Program-made: the position numbers and the translations under genes
Notes under the pieces: model-generated
The model's input: the letters and a program-made list of their open reading frames with translations, nothing else
Database searches by the model: none
What the model was told of the DNA's origin: nothing
Shown: positions 23,066-31,394 of the stretch, one piece after another
Position numbering within the stretch: the first letter of the stretch is position 1
How the letters are laid out: each line of letters begins with the position of its first letter
Virus record (IMG/VR): IMGVR_UViG_3300022816_000023
Span: 1-53,201 of that record
DNA: 53,201 nucleotides
Source: a virus
Direction: 5' to 3' (one strand)

Positions 23066-24676
23066 GTGCAAGCAGCATCCCTAGGATTAACAGTAGTCAA
23101 GACTTCTGAATTTACAGAGACTGAGACTATTAAACAGGCTAACCATACGTTAAGCGAATTCAGGTCCGACTTCGGAGCTGGATTTTCCCGTCGTGACCTT
23201 AAAATCAGACGTAATATTAAACTAGCCTATGATGCATATATAACAGATGGTCTTATTAAACAAACAGTTGATAAATATGTAGAAATGTTTATGGACTTTG
23301 ATTTTGAAGGGGAAAAGAAGCCTAAAGATTATTTAATGAAAAGGCTGAATACAATGTCTCTTCAGACTGGAGAACCCTATAAAGTTCTTTTATCCAGAGC
23401 AGTTACAGAATACTTCTTAACAGGGAATATGGTGATTCTGAAGTACAGGGGCTGGAACAATAAATCTACCAATCGTGCTTTATATGTGAATAAGCCATAC
23501 TCTATTTCAGGATTAGAATTATTCTCCATAACCAAGATGGATACCCACTTCAATAAAGATAGTGTATTCGATGGCTGGCAGGTTAGAAATTGTGGAGTTG
23601 TCACTAAGATAGATTTATTGAATCCCCGAGGAAATAGATTATCTACCGACCAATGTCTAATAGATGTTTCCCCTAAGGTATCAGATGACGATGTACTTTT
23701 ACCAGGTGTTGATTTATTACATATTTCCTATAAGAAATTAGCAGATACTAAATATGGCTATGGCTTAATCTTAGCTGGGTTAGAGGATTTTGCTTTAATT
23801 AGGAAGTTAGAATTAACTACTGCTATAATGTGGCAGAAATTCTCAATGCCCTTGTTCCACCACACTATAGAAAGAACGGCAACTCCATTACAGGGTCAGC
23901 AGAATGATATAGTTGCTGCTTATGCAATGCACCAACGTAAATCTCCTGATGGATTTATTGTGACTGGGGCTAACCATAAAATAACTGCAATAGGTGCAGA
24001 GTCACAAGCTATGAGAGTTGAAGGATACTTAAAGTATTTCTCCTCAAGAGCTTGTTCCAGCATTGGAATCAGTACATATCTATTAGGATTAGAATCTGGA
24101 ACACTAGGTACTGTTCAGACAGCAACTGAAAACTTAAACGATAAGGTACGCTGGTGTATGAAAGATATTTCATGGCAAATGCAGCCATTGATTAATGAAA
24201 TCTTATGGGAAGGTGGATTCGACCCTTACACTAATCCTGAGAAAGAATCGGTTAAATTAGTCTTTGAGGATATTGATGTTGATAGAACTATTAAAGCTGA
24301 AGCACACGCTACTGATATGTTCACTAAGAATGCAATAGACCATGACCAACTACAAGCTAAATTGAAGAATAAGAAGGGTGTTAATGATAGCCGCCTCTAT
24401 TCTAATATGATTGATAAGCCTAAGATTGATCATGAAGCAGCGGCTAAGATACGGGTGGAGAAATCCAAGCCTAAGCCGAGAACTGTACGAGAGCAGGTTG
24501 AGAAAATCCTTCCTAGAGATGAAGGGGATTTAGAAGATTTTATCTTCTTAATGACTAGGAGATATGGTTATTCACAGGAGCAATTCCAAGAAATAAGCCA
24601 TACCATGATAGAGTTAGTTAACGATGAAGACGCATTCATAGAATTAATAGTTCAATTACTAGCAGATGAAGAATAA
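23066..24676 (+). CDS. Portal protein
   Basis: 536 residues with GTG start at 23066. The sequence has the layout of portal proteins: an N-terminal wing with several short strands, then VDLLHISYKKLADTKYGYG followed by a long helix (LAGLEDFALIRKLELTTAIM), the typical pre-stem region, and a helical crown with a charged C-terminus rich in Lys and Glu. Size and position between terminase and maturation genes fit. The portal forms the dodecameric ring at the head vertex, binds the terminase during packaging and the connector proteins afterwards. Confidence 0.8.
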   Translation: MQAASLGLTVVKTSEFTETETIKQANHTLSEFRSDFGAGFSRRDLKIRRNIKLAYDAYITDGLIKQTVDKYVEMFMDFDFEGEKKPKDYLMKRLNTMSLQTGEPYKVLLSRAVTEYFLTGNMVILKYRGWNNKSTNRALYVNKPYSISGLELFSITKMDTHFNKDSVFDGWQVRNCGVVTKIDLLNPRGNRLSTDQCLIDVSPKVSDDDVLLPGVDLLHISYKKLADTKYGYGLILAGLEDFALIRKLELTTAIMWQKFSMPLFHHTIERTATPLQGQQNDIVAAYAMHQRKSPDGFIVTGANHKITAIGAESQAMRVEGYLKYFSSRACSSIGISTYLLGLESGTLGTVQTATENLNDKVRWCMKDISWQMQPLINEILWEGGFDPYTNPEKESVKLVFEDIDVDRTIKAEAHATDMFTKNAIDHDQLQAKLKNKKGVNDSRLYSNMIDKPKIDHEAAAKIRVEKSKPKPRTVREQVEKILPRDEGDLEDFIFLMTRRYGYSQEQFQEISHTMIELVNDEDAFIELIVQLLADEE

Positions 24677-24685
24677 AAAATAAGA

Positions 24686-25882
24686 GTGGATGTTATGTAT
24701 TTTAATAAACAAGACGGCATGATTTGGGCTAGAGAATATACTAGACTAGGCGTGGAAAATAGAAGAGAAGATTATGATAAGCCCGTATCGGAATTTACCG
24801 AGGGGTTGATTTCTGATTTAGGGATTAAAGAGGTACGAGCTATTTACCCAATGATTAAAGCGATTAATACTGGAAAGCTCACTAAGAATTTTACTTTATA
24901 CCCTATGCAATCATTAGTAGGTCAAAATCGTTCTGAAGGGCGTACTGGTTATGCTTCATTCATACTTCCTTATGGTAAACCAGTCATTACAGAGCATCGT
25001 TTACAAACCCAACAGGGGTTCTTTGGACCTGGGGAAAGAGCAGATGTACCAATGGGACGTTTAGTTGCTGCATCAATGGTTCGTAGAAAAGCTGATGAAG
25101 TCCTGACTCCAGCGAAGAAAGGTTACCCAGGTACACTAGAAGGTACCGGCTACATGGCTACAGTGGCAGCTGTGACCTCCCCAGAAGCTATTGATAGAAT
25201 TTTAGGTAAAGCATATCACACCGTTTCTATTGGAACTAGGGTTGAAGATGTATGGGAATCTATTTCAGGTAAGAATATAGCTGATATGAAACGTAAAGGT
25301 GAAGAACTTCCAGCTTATGAAAGAGGCCAGATGTACAATGGACAATGTTCTTATTGGACTATGGGACCTGTTCAAGGAAAAGAATTGAGTTATGTCAATG
25401 CACCATCAGATGAAGATGCAGGAACCATGAATGCTAATCTTGGTGAAGATGGAATTAAATTACTAGTAGCTGATAAGAAAGTAGGTAAGAATAATGAATT
25501 CACTTTCTATGATGCCCAGACACTGAAGAAATATGAATGGAATTATGAAGAGTCAGTTATTGACCATAGTCATTTCATGGATTCATCAGCTGTAGGCCAA
25601 CGTACTTGGATTCTTAATGGTAAAGAAATGATAGCCGAAGGAATCTTTTCAGAATCAGTTGACATAATTGTAGGTTCAATGGTGGAATGGGGCTCAACTG
25701 CTAAGGGTAAGATAAACTCTATTCATGTAGAAGGTATCGTTCCTGGAATTCCTGTGACTTTAGAAGCTACTGATGTAGTGCCTATTGCAAAGATACAGAT
25801 TTATAAAGATGATAAACCTACTGATAGATATGTAGGACATAAACTTAGTTCATTAAAGCTGAGTGGAGAATTGAAGAAATAA
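24686..25882 (+). CDS. Putative prohead maturation protease, 398 residues
   Basis: Start GTG 24686 or ATG 24695. Support is the pattern of the phage prohead (U35/S78-type) protease region: GKPVITEH with a candidate catalytic His, TVSIGT with a candidate Ser about 100 residues later, then a segment ending in ELSYVNAPSDEDA, close to the S-x-V-N-x-P-x-D signature that follows the active site in many such proteins. The usual cysteine pairs in between are reduced to one Cys. The gene order portal, protease, scaffold-like, capsid also fits. The assignment is moderate; direct homology was not tested. Confidence 0.6.
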   Translation: MDVMYFNKQDGMIWAREYTRLGVENRREDYDKPVSEFTEGLISDLGIKEVRAIYPMIKAINTGKLTKNFTLYPMQSLVGQNRSEGRTGYASFILPYGKPVITEHRLQTQQGFFGPGERADVPMGRLVAASMVRRKADEVLTPAKKGYPGTLEGTGYMATVAAVTSPEAIDRILGKAYHTVSIGTRVEDVWESISGKNIADMKRKGEELPAYERGQMYNGQCSYWTMGPVQGKELSYVNAPSDEDAGTMNANLGEDGIKLLVADKKVGKNNEFTFYDAQTLKKYEWNYEESVIDHSHFMDSSAVGQRTWILNGKEMIAEGIFSESVDIIVGSMVEWGSTAKGKINSIHVEGIVPGIPVTLEATDVVPIAKIQIYKDDKPTDRYVGHKLSSLKLSGELKK

Positions 25883-27018
25883 TGGAAAAATATATTAAAG
25901 AGGCCCTAAAGGACATTAGTAAGCTCACTGCTATTAAAGCAGATGGGTCTATTGATGCTGCTGAATTTGATGCTAAGTTGAAAGAAGCTATTGGTAGTAT
26001 TATCAATGAGAATTACTTAACTGACTTTACAGCCCTATTAGTGAAAGCTGATGGTACTGAAGGAGAGGTTAAGGCTAAAAACACAGAACTTTTCTCATCT
26101 TGTCAAAATGAAGCGATTAACTTTTATGGTGACTGGAATGAGGAAGCAGTTGGACATGCTGTTGTTTCATACCTAGAACAAGAGGGCGCATTTGATGGCG
26201 TTAAGGTTCCTGAAGTATTCGTTACTTATGGTGAACTCTATAGCCTCAAGCCAGAAGATGAATTGTTCAAGAAAGAATCCACAATGACTGTTTCAGTACG
26301 TAAAGAGTTAGCTGATGATAAGTTTGCTGGACCTGGAAAGATATTTCCTATTACTGATACTAAACATTTCTTAATTAGTAGAAAATTATCTGCTAGATCT
26401 ACTGATAAATCCGTTGAAAATTTAGATATGCCAATAAATTCTCCAATTCTTTTAGAAGATGGCACTCCAATTAAAACTCTTAACTCAGTTGAAGATGTAG
26501 ATAAATTACTGGAAGAGAAAGAACTTTATAAAGAATCTTACTCCCTATCTGATGAAGATATGGCAAAATTCACAAAATTCTTAGAAAATTTTAAAGAAAA
26601 TAGTGAAATTTACTTCGGAGAAGACATAAATCCTCTATTGAATTATAGTGGAGAAATTCCAGAACCAGTTATTCTGGGTAAGGAGTTCCTTTACAACTAT
26701 TTTGTGAAGCATGAACTAGTAGATTCTAGAGAGTATTTACTCCCTCTAGTTAGTATAGTACGTTCTAAGAAGGTCACTCAGACTGAATTAGAAAACGCTT
26801 CTAAAGGCTATCAGGTATTTAGCAATTCTGTATTAGAAAAGCTACTTAAGAAGCCTATCGACGTTGTAGTGAATGAATCAGTGGGTACTATCAATCAGTT
26901 GGCTCCATCCAAGGAAGTTGACGACAGTGATGCCACCGTTGGAGAAAGTCAACCAATTCAGAAAGGTTTAAGTAAATCTTTCTTTGGTCGAGGTAGTAGC
27001 AGAAGAAAGAAGGATTAA
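25882..27018 (+). CDS. Putative capsid scaffold or head-assembly protein, 378 residues
   Basis: It starts at ATG 25882, overlapping the protease stop by one base. The protein is acidic overall (pI judged low by eye) with a basic C-terminus (FFGRGSSRRKKD), a charge arrangement common in scaffolds, whose basic tail contacts the capsid shell. A segment near residues 148-160 (KFAGPGKIFPITDTKHFLIS) resembles a conserved F-A-G-P-x-x-x-F-P-I-x-D-x-x-H motif seen in head-morphogenesis proteins. Position just before the capsid genes fits. No direct proof. Confidence 0.55.
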   Translation: MEKYIKEALKDISKLTAIKADGSIDAAEFDAKLKEAIGSIINENYLTDFTALLVKADGTEGEVKAKNTELFSSCQNEAINFYGDWNEEAVGHAVVSYLEQEGAFDGVKVPEVFVTYGELYSLKPEDELFKKESTMTVSVRKELADDKFAGPGKIFPITDTKHFLISRKLSARSTDKSVENLDMPINSPILLEDGTPIKTLNSVEDVDKLLEEKELYKESYSLSDEDMAKFTKFLENFKENSEIYFGEDINPLLNYSGEIPEPVILGKEFLYNYFVKHELVDSREYLLPLVSIVRSKKVTQTELENASKGYQVFSNSVLEKLLKKPIDVVVNESVGTINQLAPSKEVDDSDATVGESQPIQKGLSKSFFGRGSSRRKKD

Positions 27019-27056
27019 CAAATCCATCACAAAATTGTAGGAGATAATTAAGTATA

Positions 27057-28490
27057 ATGTTAAATGACATGTTTGGCGCTTTTCCAGCGCAGAATAGAAA
27101 TTGGAAGCCTCAGATTGAAGTATCCGCAGAAAATGTCGGGTATGTTCCTGCGGAGGAATTCCGTGTTGACCCCTTTCTTCCAGCCGTTGGCGTCGATCCA
27201 TTCGACCCAGCTGGTGCCGTTGTAATTCCTAGTGGCCGTTTTGTAGGTCATGGATTCACTAGCGGTCGTGGCAGTACATATTACCGAATGACTCTAGCTG
27301 ATACTGGAAAGACCTGTATCACCCTAGCTGATGGTAAGCAAATTACTCCTACTGGTATGTCTACTAATATGATGTACAAGGAAACTACAATGTTCATGAC
27401 TGATTCTAATACTGCAAAGTATAAGAAGATGTTCATGGCTGAAGTACCTTTCGTGCTTAGTATTAACAATGCACACGGTACGTTAAGTACTGGTGACTGG
27501 GTTGCCCCTTACTTCGGGTCTACCACATCAACTTCCGTGATTTCTTTCATCCACCGAGGTAAGCCAGTCAAGTGGAGTCCTTTACGACTTTATACCACTG
27601 CACAGGTTACTGCTTCAGCGGCTGTTTCTTTGACCGCAGCTATTTACCCTGGTATCACTCCAGTCGTACTAGCGTCCTATGCAGCCGGTGTATTCCTTCC
27701 TAACGTTCAATCAACTGTTGCTTGGACTGGTACTTATTGGACTGCTTCCTTCACAAGCACAGGTTCTTCAACTGTTACGTCAGTGCATTATTCATATGGA
27801 CAAGATGCTGACCAGGCGGCTGGTGAGGTTACACGACTAAAGTCCGTTACTGATATTCTAAATACAGACTCATTCTTGAAGTGGGTGGAATTCGCTGATC
27901 GGGATTATCTAAACTTCCCAACAATGAGATTGGCAGCTACTAAATTCCCAGTTACTCCAGTTAGTAATGAAACACCAACTACAGTCACTGCTGGCTCACG
28001 TTACCGTATCTTAGCTACTCCAAATCCAATGTCAGTGTATCACACTGTTCTTGTGGAAGTTTCTAATGCGACTGTAATTGATATTGCTGGTAACTCAACT
28101 AACTATGCTACTAATACTTGGTTTGCACTACCTACCAATACCTCACTTGATAATCGTGGCTACTTTGTTGGTCTCTACCATACAGTGAACTGGAGAACTG
28201 GTGTTATTGACATCGCTTCTAACGTCACTGCAATCTCAGGTACTCTTTCAGTACGAATTTCATACAGTTATGTGACTGATGCTCGTGATGGAGCAGCCCT
28301 TTGGGGTGGTGGTATCACTAACCTAACTGATGGTCGTAATACTCCAGTAGCTGGCGCATCAACAAGTCCTTTACAAACAGACTGGACTGGTGCAACTAAC
28401 TACCCAACACCTTCAACACCAGCATACGGTGTTCCAGCCCATCTTAACCTTACAGACGTTGTAGGAGCGTTAAGAATCTTTGTGAAATAA
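27057..28490 (+). CDS. Putative head decoration or capsid-associated protein, 477 residues
   Basis: ATG 27057, with GGAG about 13 bases upstream. The product is beta-rich with high Thr, Ser, Val and Ala (AQVTASAAVSLTAAIYPG), typical of virion surface proteins. It lies directly before the major capsid gene, a usual site for decoration or stabilisation proteins. No named family recognised. A minor capsid or head-fibre role is also possible. Confidence 0.6.
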   Translation: MLNDMFGAFPAQNRNWKPQIEVSAENVGYVPAEEFRVDPFLPAVGVDPFDPAGAVVIPSGRFVGHGFTSGRGSTYYRMTLADTGKTCITLADGKQITPTGMSTNMMYKETTMFMTDSNTAKYKKMFMAEVPFVLSINNAHGTLSTGDWVAPYFGSTTSTSVISFIHRGKPVKWSPLRLYTTAQVTASAAVSLTAAIYPGITPVVLASYAAGVFLPNVQSTVAWTGTYWTASFTSTGSSTVTSVHYSYGQDADQAAGEVTRLKSVTDILNTDSFLKWVEFADRDYLNFPTMRLAATKFPVTPVSNETPTTVTAGSRYRILATPNPMSVYHTVLVEVSNATVIDIAGNSTNYATNTWFALPTNTSLDNRGYFVGLYHTVNWRTGVIDIASNVTAISGTLSVRISYSYVTDARDGAALWGGGITNLTDGRNTPVAGASTSPLQTDWTGATNYPTPSTPAYGVPAHLNLTDVVGALRIFVK

Positions 28491-28496
28491 AGGGAA

Positions 28497-28521
28497 TTGG
28501 GAACTCTTGGTGGGTTCCCAA
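28497..28521 (+). terminator. Stem-loop before the capsid gene
   Basis: TTGGGAAC and GTTCCCAA form an eight-pair stem with a nine-base loop, six bases after the stop of the decoration-like gene. No T-run follows, so it may act as an RNA-processing or stability element that separates the highly expressed capsid message rather than as a full terminator. Confidence 0.5.
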
Positions 28522-28554
28522 ACTGCAACTAATTAGGAAAAGGATAATATTAAT

Positions 28555-29784
28555 ATGAATATGTTTAAATTAATGAAGCAGGTCCAGAACGCTACACTTG
28601 GCCCAACATTAAATAAGTACGCTTCCCTTAACGGTCTTTCAATCGGTGAAACAACCGCTGGAACAACCATCACAATGGAAGATGCAGCTGAACGGTTGCA
28701 GGAAGCTCAGGAATTTATTTACGCCCAGTTTACAGGACGTGACTTCGAAGGTAAGGAATATAATGTTCCACCTATGCAAATTAACGAAGCGTTGAATACA
28801 TCAGACGTTTCCGTTGTGTTCCCTCGTGTCATCTCTGAAGTACTACAACAGCCTAAAGAACCATCACTATTCCTCAGTAATCAGGTAGTCGATGAAGTTG
28901 TCTTCTCAGATAACTCACCATTGTCTATTGAATTTCCTAAGGTTGGTGCTCTTCAAGCTTTTGAAATTGCAGAAGGTCAGGACTACCCAGCCCAGACTCT
29001 CAGCATCACTCAAGATATGACAGCGATTCGTCTACGAAAAGTTGGTCTTGCATCTTCACTATCAGAAGAAGTTCAGAATCTTTCTATGTGGCCATTGCTA
29101 ACACTCTTAGCTGGTCTTATGATGAAGGCTATTGACCGAAAGCAAGAATCACTTCTTTATCAGATTATGATGCAGAAGGCCCAGAATGTGTTCGATAACA
29201 ACAGTACTGACACTTCTTATTGGACTACAGGAACTGGGGTTGCACAATCTGCTAATGGTTCATTCGATTATAATGACCTCGTTAAGATGATGGCTGTTCT
29301 TTTGGGACGACGCTATCAAGGAACTCACTTCCTTGCTCACCCTCTTGCTTGGCCTATCTTCGCTCAGGACCCAATTCTAAAGGCACAGTTCTACCACGGT
29401 GGTCAACTCGGTGCAGGTATTTGGAATCGTCCTCCACAGTTCGACCAACAGGCAGCTATTCCTTTTGGAATCTCCTATGTTCCTTACTACGCACTTCCTT
29501 ATGCTGAAGTAACTGCATTGACTAATGTTAGTTCTTCACTCGGTACTTCACTCTTGACTGACGTGTATGTCATTGATAAGGCTAACTCTTTATTCCTTGC
29601 TACTCGTGGTAAGGCTAATATGGACCAAATGGAAAACTGGTACCGAGATTGTACACAAATCAAGGCCCGTAAGTATATGGGAATGTCTGCTAAGGATGGC
29701 GGTTATGGTATGTGTTCAGCCAAGAATCTGAGAGTCGTTGCCAACCAGAAAAGCATCATGACAATTAATACTCACTCCGTGTGA
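28555..29784 (+). CDS. Major capsid protein, HK97-like
   Basis: 409 residues, ATG 28555 behind AAAAGGATAA. After a polar N-terminal segment (about 1-75, perhaps cleaved on maturation) the protein shows the pattern of HK97-fold capsids: an E-loop-like region (VVFSDNSPLSIEFPKVG), the long spine helix (WPLLTLLAGLMMKAIDRKQES) with conserved Asp/Arg, and an A-domain with a conserved HPLAWPIF segment. It lies in the standard order after protease and scaffold. It is the shell subunit of the head. Stem-loops on both sides suggest a separately stabilised message. Confidence 0.8.
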   Translation: MNMFKLMKQVQNATLGPTLNKYASLNGLSIGETTAGTTITMEDAAERLQEAQEFIYAQFTGRDFEGKEYNVPPMQINEALNTSDVSVVFPRVISEVLQQPKEPSLFLSNQVVDEVVFSDNSPLSIEFPKVGALQAFEIAEGQDYPAQTLSITQDMTAIRLRKVGLASSLSEEVQNLSMWPLLTLLAGLMMKAIDRKQESLLYQIMMQKAQNVFDNNSTDTSYWTTGTGVAQSANGSFDYNDLVKMMAVLLGRRYQGTHFLAHPLAWPIFAQDPILKAQFYHGGQLGAGIWNRPPQFDQQAAIPFGISYVPYYALPYAEVTALTNVSSSLGTSLLTDVYVIDKANSLFLATRGKANMDQMENWYRDCTQIKARKYMGMSAKDGGYGMCSAKNLRVVANQKSIMTINTHSV

Positions 29785-29790
29785 TCCAGG

Positions 29791-29830
29791 CAGCGGAAGT
29801 TTTTACAGAAAAAGAAAGAAACTTCCGCTG
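29791..29830 (+). terminator. Strong stem-loop after the capsid gene
   Basis: CAGCGGAAGTTT and AAACTTCCGCTG are perfectly complementary (12 pairs) with a 16-base A-rich loop, starting seven bases after the capsid stop. It would end or stabilise the capsid mRNA. The sequence after the stem is not T-rich, so partial termination or protection against decay is more likely than full stop. Confidence 0.6.
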
Positions 29831-29831
29831 A

Positions 29832-29850
29832 TTCATACGATATTAGTAGT
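29832..29850 (+). promoter_or_regulatory. Promoter-like motif directly before the second GIY-YIG gene
   Basis: ATACGATATTAGTAGT stands immediately before the ATG at 29851. A close match occurs before the gene at 49501 and a partial match at 14368. No Shine-Dalgarno sequence is present, so a -10-like element giving a leaderless mRNA is one reading. Consensus drawn by eye from three sites. Confidence 0.3.
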
Positions 29851-30879
29851 ATGAATCAAAATAATAAAGAGATTAATATCTCACAAGTCTGGGGCATCTA
29901 TCTTATCTCGAATAAGGTGGATGCTTCTTTTTATGTTGGGTCTACAGCTAGGTCATTTGCAAAACGGTGGTCTGACCATAGAAGAGCTTTTAATGCTGGT
30001 AAAAACTCCCCTTATCTACAACACGCCTGGAATAAGTATGGGGAAGAAAACTTTGAATTCTCTGTATTAGAAGTTGTGGAGTCTAAAGATAAATTGGTTG
30101 TACTGGAAAGAGAACAATATTGGATTGATTACCTTAAACCAGAATACAACATCAACCCTAAAGCTGAAAGTAGATTAGGGTCTAAACAAACTCCTGAAAC
30201 CATTGCTAAAATTAGTGGATATGTACCGTGGAATAAAGGATTGAAATACCACAAAACCCCAGAACAAGTAGAAGCAATGAAACTAATTCGTGGGGAACAA
30301 CACCACTGTTACGGTGGGCATATGTCTGAAGAAGCTAAAAGGAAATCTGCTCTATCACACAAGAAACTTACCACGGAACAAGAACAAGAAGCGTATGAAT
30401 TATACCTTAGTGGAGAATATTCTATTGATGAATTAAAAGATAAGTTCAATTGTACTTTTGACCCAATTAGGAATTCTATACTAAAGAAACTGAAAGAAAA
30501 AGATTCTACTATTATATCACTAAGGGAAGCCCAGAAAGTAGGTTTAATAAGAAGAACTAAGACCAAATTCAAGAATCCTGAAGAACGCGGTAAAAAATTA
30601 AGTGAAATTCAAAGTTTTAGTTACAAACATACTGAGTTAGTTCCACTAATCTTTTCAGATTATAATAGCGGAGAAACTATTAGTAAATTAATGATTACAT
30701 ATAAGGCTACATTCTCAACTCTTTCTTCAGTATTAAAGAAAGAATATAAAAAGATTGGTATTGAAACCCACCACTTGAAACAATCTCGTAAACAATACTT
30801 AAACTCTATTGATATGAACGATATTATATTGTTGGGACCACAAGATCGTAGCGTGAGCGAGAAGACAAGTAGGTCATAA
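29851..30879 (+). CDS. Free-standing GIY-YIG homing endonuclease after the capsid gene
   Basis: 342 residues. GIYLIS and FYVGSTARSFAKRWSDHRR form the GIY-YIG core (residues 15-45), followed by HAWNKYGEENFEF and the catalytic Glu region (LEREQYWIDYL). NUMOD3-type patches follow (KQTPETIAKISG, KTPEQVEAMK, MSEEAKRKS), then two helix-turn-helix-like units. It is intact and unlike the first GIY-YIG protein outside the catalytic core. It is inserted between the capsid gene and the next virion gene, a frequent site for phage homing genes, since cutting conserved capsid DNA favours spread. Confidence 0.9.
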   Translation: MNQNNKEINISQVWGIYLISNKVDASFYVGSTARSFAKRWSDHRRAFNAGKNSPYLQHAWNKYGEENFEFSVLEVVESKDKLVVLEREQYWIDYLKPEYNINPKAESRLGSKQTPETIAKISGYVPWNKGLKYHKTPEQVEAMKLIRGEQHHCYGGHMSEEAKRKSALSHKKLTTEQEQEAYELYLSGEYSIDELKDKFNCTFDPIRNSILKKLKEKDSTIISLREAQKVGLIRRTKTKFKNPEERGKKLSEIQSFSYKHTELVPLIFSDYNSGETISKLMITYKATFSTLSSVLKKEYKKIGIETHHLKQSRKQYLNSIDMNDIILLGPQDRSVSEKTSRS

Positions 30880-30892
30880 GAGAAAGAATACT

Positions 30893-31306
30893 ATGATTAG
30901 AGCACGTATGAGTTTTGGCGGCGTTTACCTTTACCACAATTATACTGAAGAAGAGAAATTGTTGCGTAAAGAAAAAGGATACACTAATTGGAATATCTAT
31001 GGAGAACTTCTTTCAGTTCCTATGGATGAAGCAATTGAGAAAGCCCAGATAGCTTGGGATACTGGACAATTCATTCAGATTGAGTGCCGATGGTATGCAG
31101 TCTATACTCCAGACCCTACAAATCCTAATGCTAGTTGGGCTAAAGCAACACCAAACGGTAACATTAATATGACTATTCAGAATCCAGGAGCTTTACGTAA
31201 TCTGAAGAACCAGATTGAAAAGGCTGAAAAGGATGGGCGTAAAAGTGGGATTCACCCAACGAAGGAGTTCTACGTGGACTTCTACGCTGCACCCGCTGAA
31301 GATTAA
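30893..31306 (+). CDS. Small virion-region protein of unknown function, 137 residues
   Basis: ATG 30893 with AAGAGAAAG upstream. The product is mixed alpha/beta with several Trp/Tyr (GYTNWNIYGELLSVPMDEAI) and a basic helix near the C-terminus. No family recognised. It ends just before a strong terminator, so it closes the capsid-region transcript. Confidence 0.7.
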   Translation: MIRARMSFGGVYLYHNYTEEEKLLRKEKGYTNWNIYGELLSVPMDEAIEKAQIAWDTGQFIQIECRWYAVYTPDPTNPNASWAKATPNGNINMTIQNPGALRNLKNQIEKAEKDGRKSGIHPTKEFYVDFYAAPAED

Positions 31307-31327
31307 AATAGCAATAAACGATTAGGT

Positions 31328-31364
31328 TAGAGCCTGTACATGTAAAGTGTACAGGCTCTATTTA
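31328..31364 (+). terminator. Strong rho-independent terminator
   Basis: TAGAGCCTGTACA and TGTACAGGCTCTA form a perfect 13-pair stem with a seven-base loop, followed by TTTAG. It lies 22 bases after the preceding stop and about 30 before the next gene, a clear boundary between head and connector/tail genes. Confidence 0.75.
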
Positions 31365-31394
31365 GTTATGAGCTTAAATGGGAGTACTTTTTAG

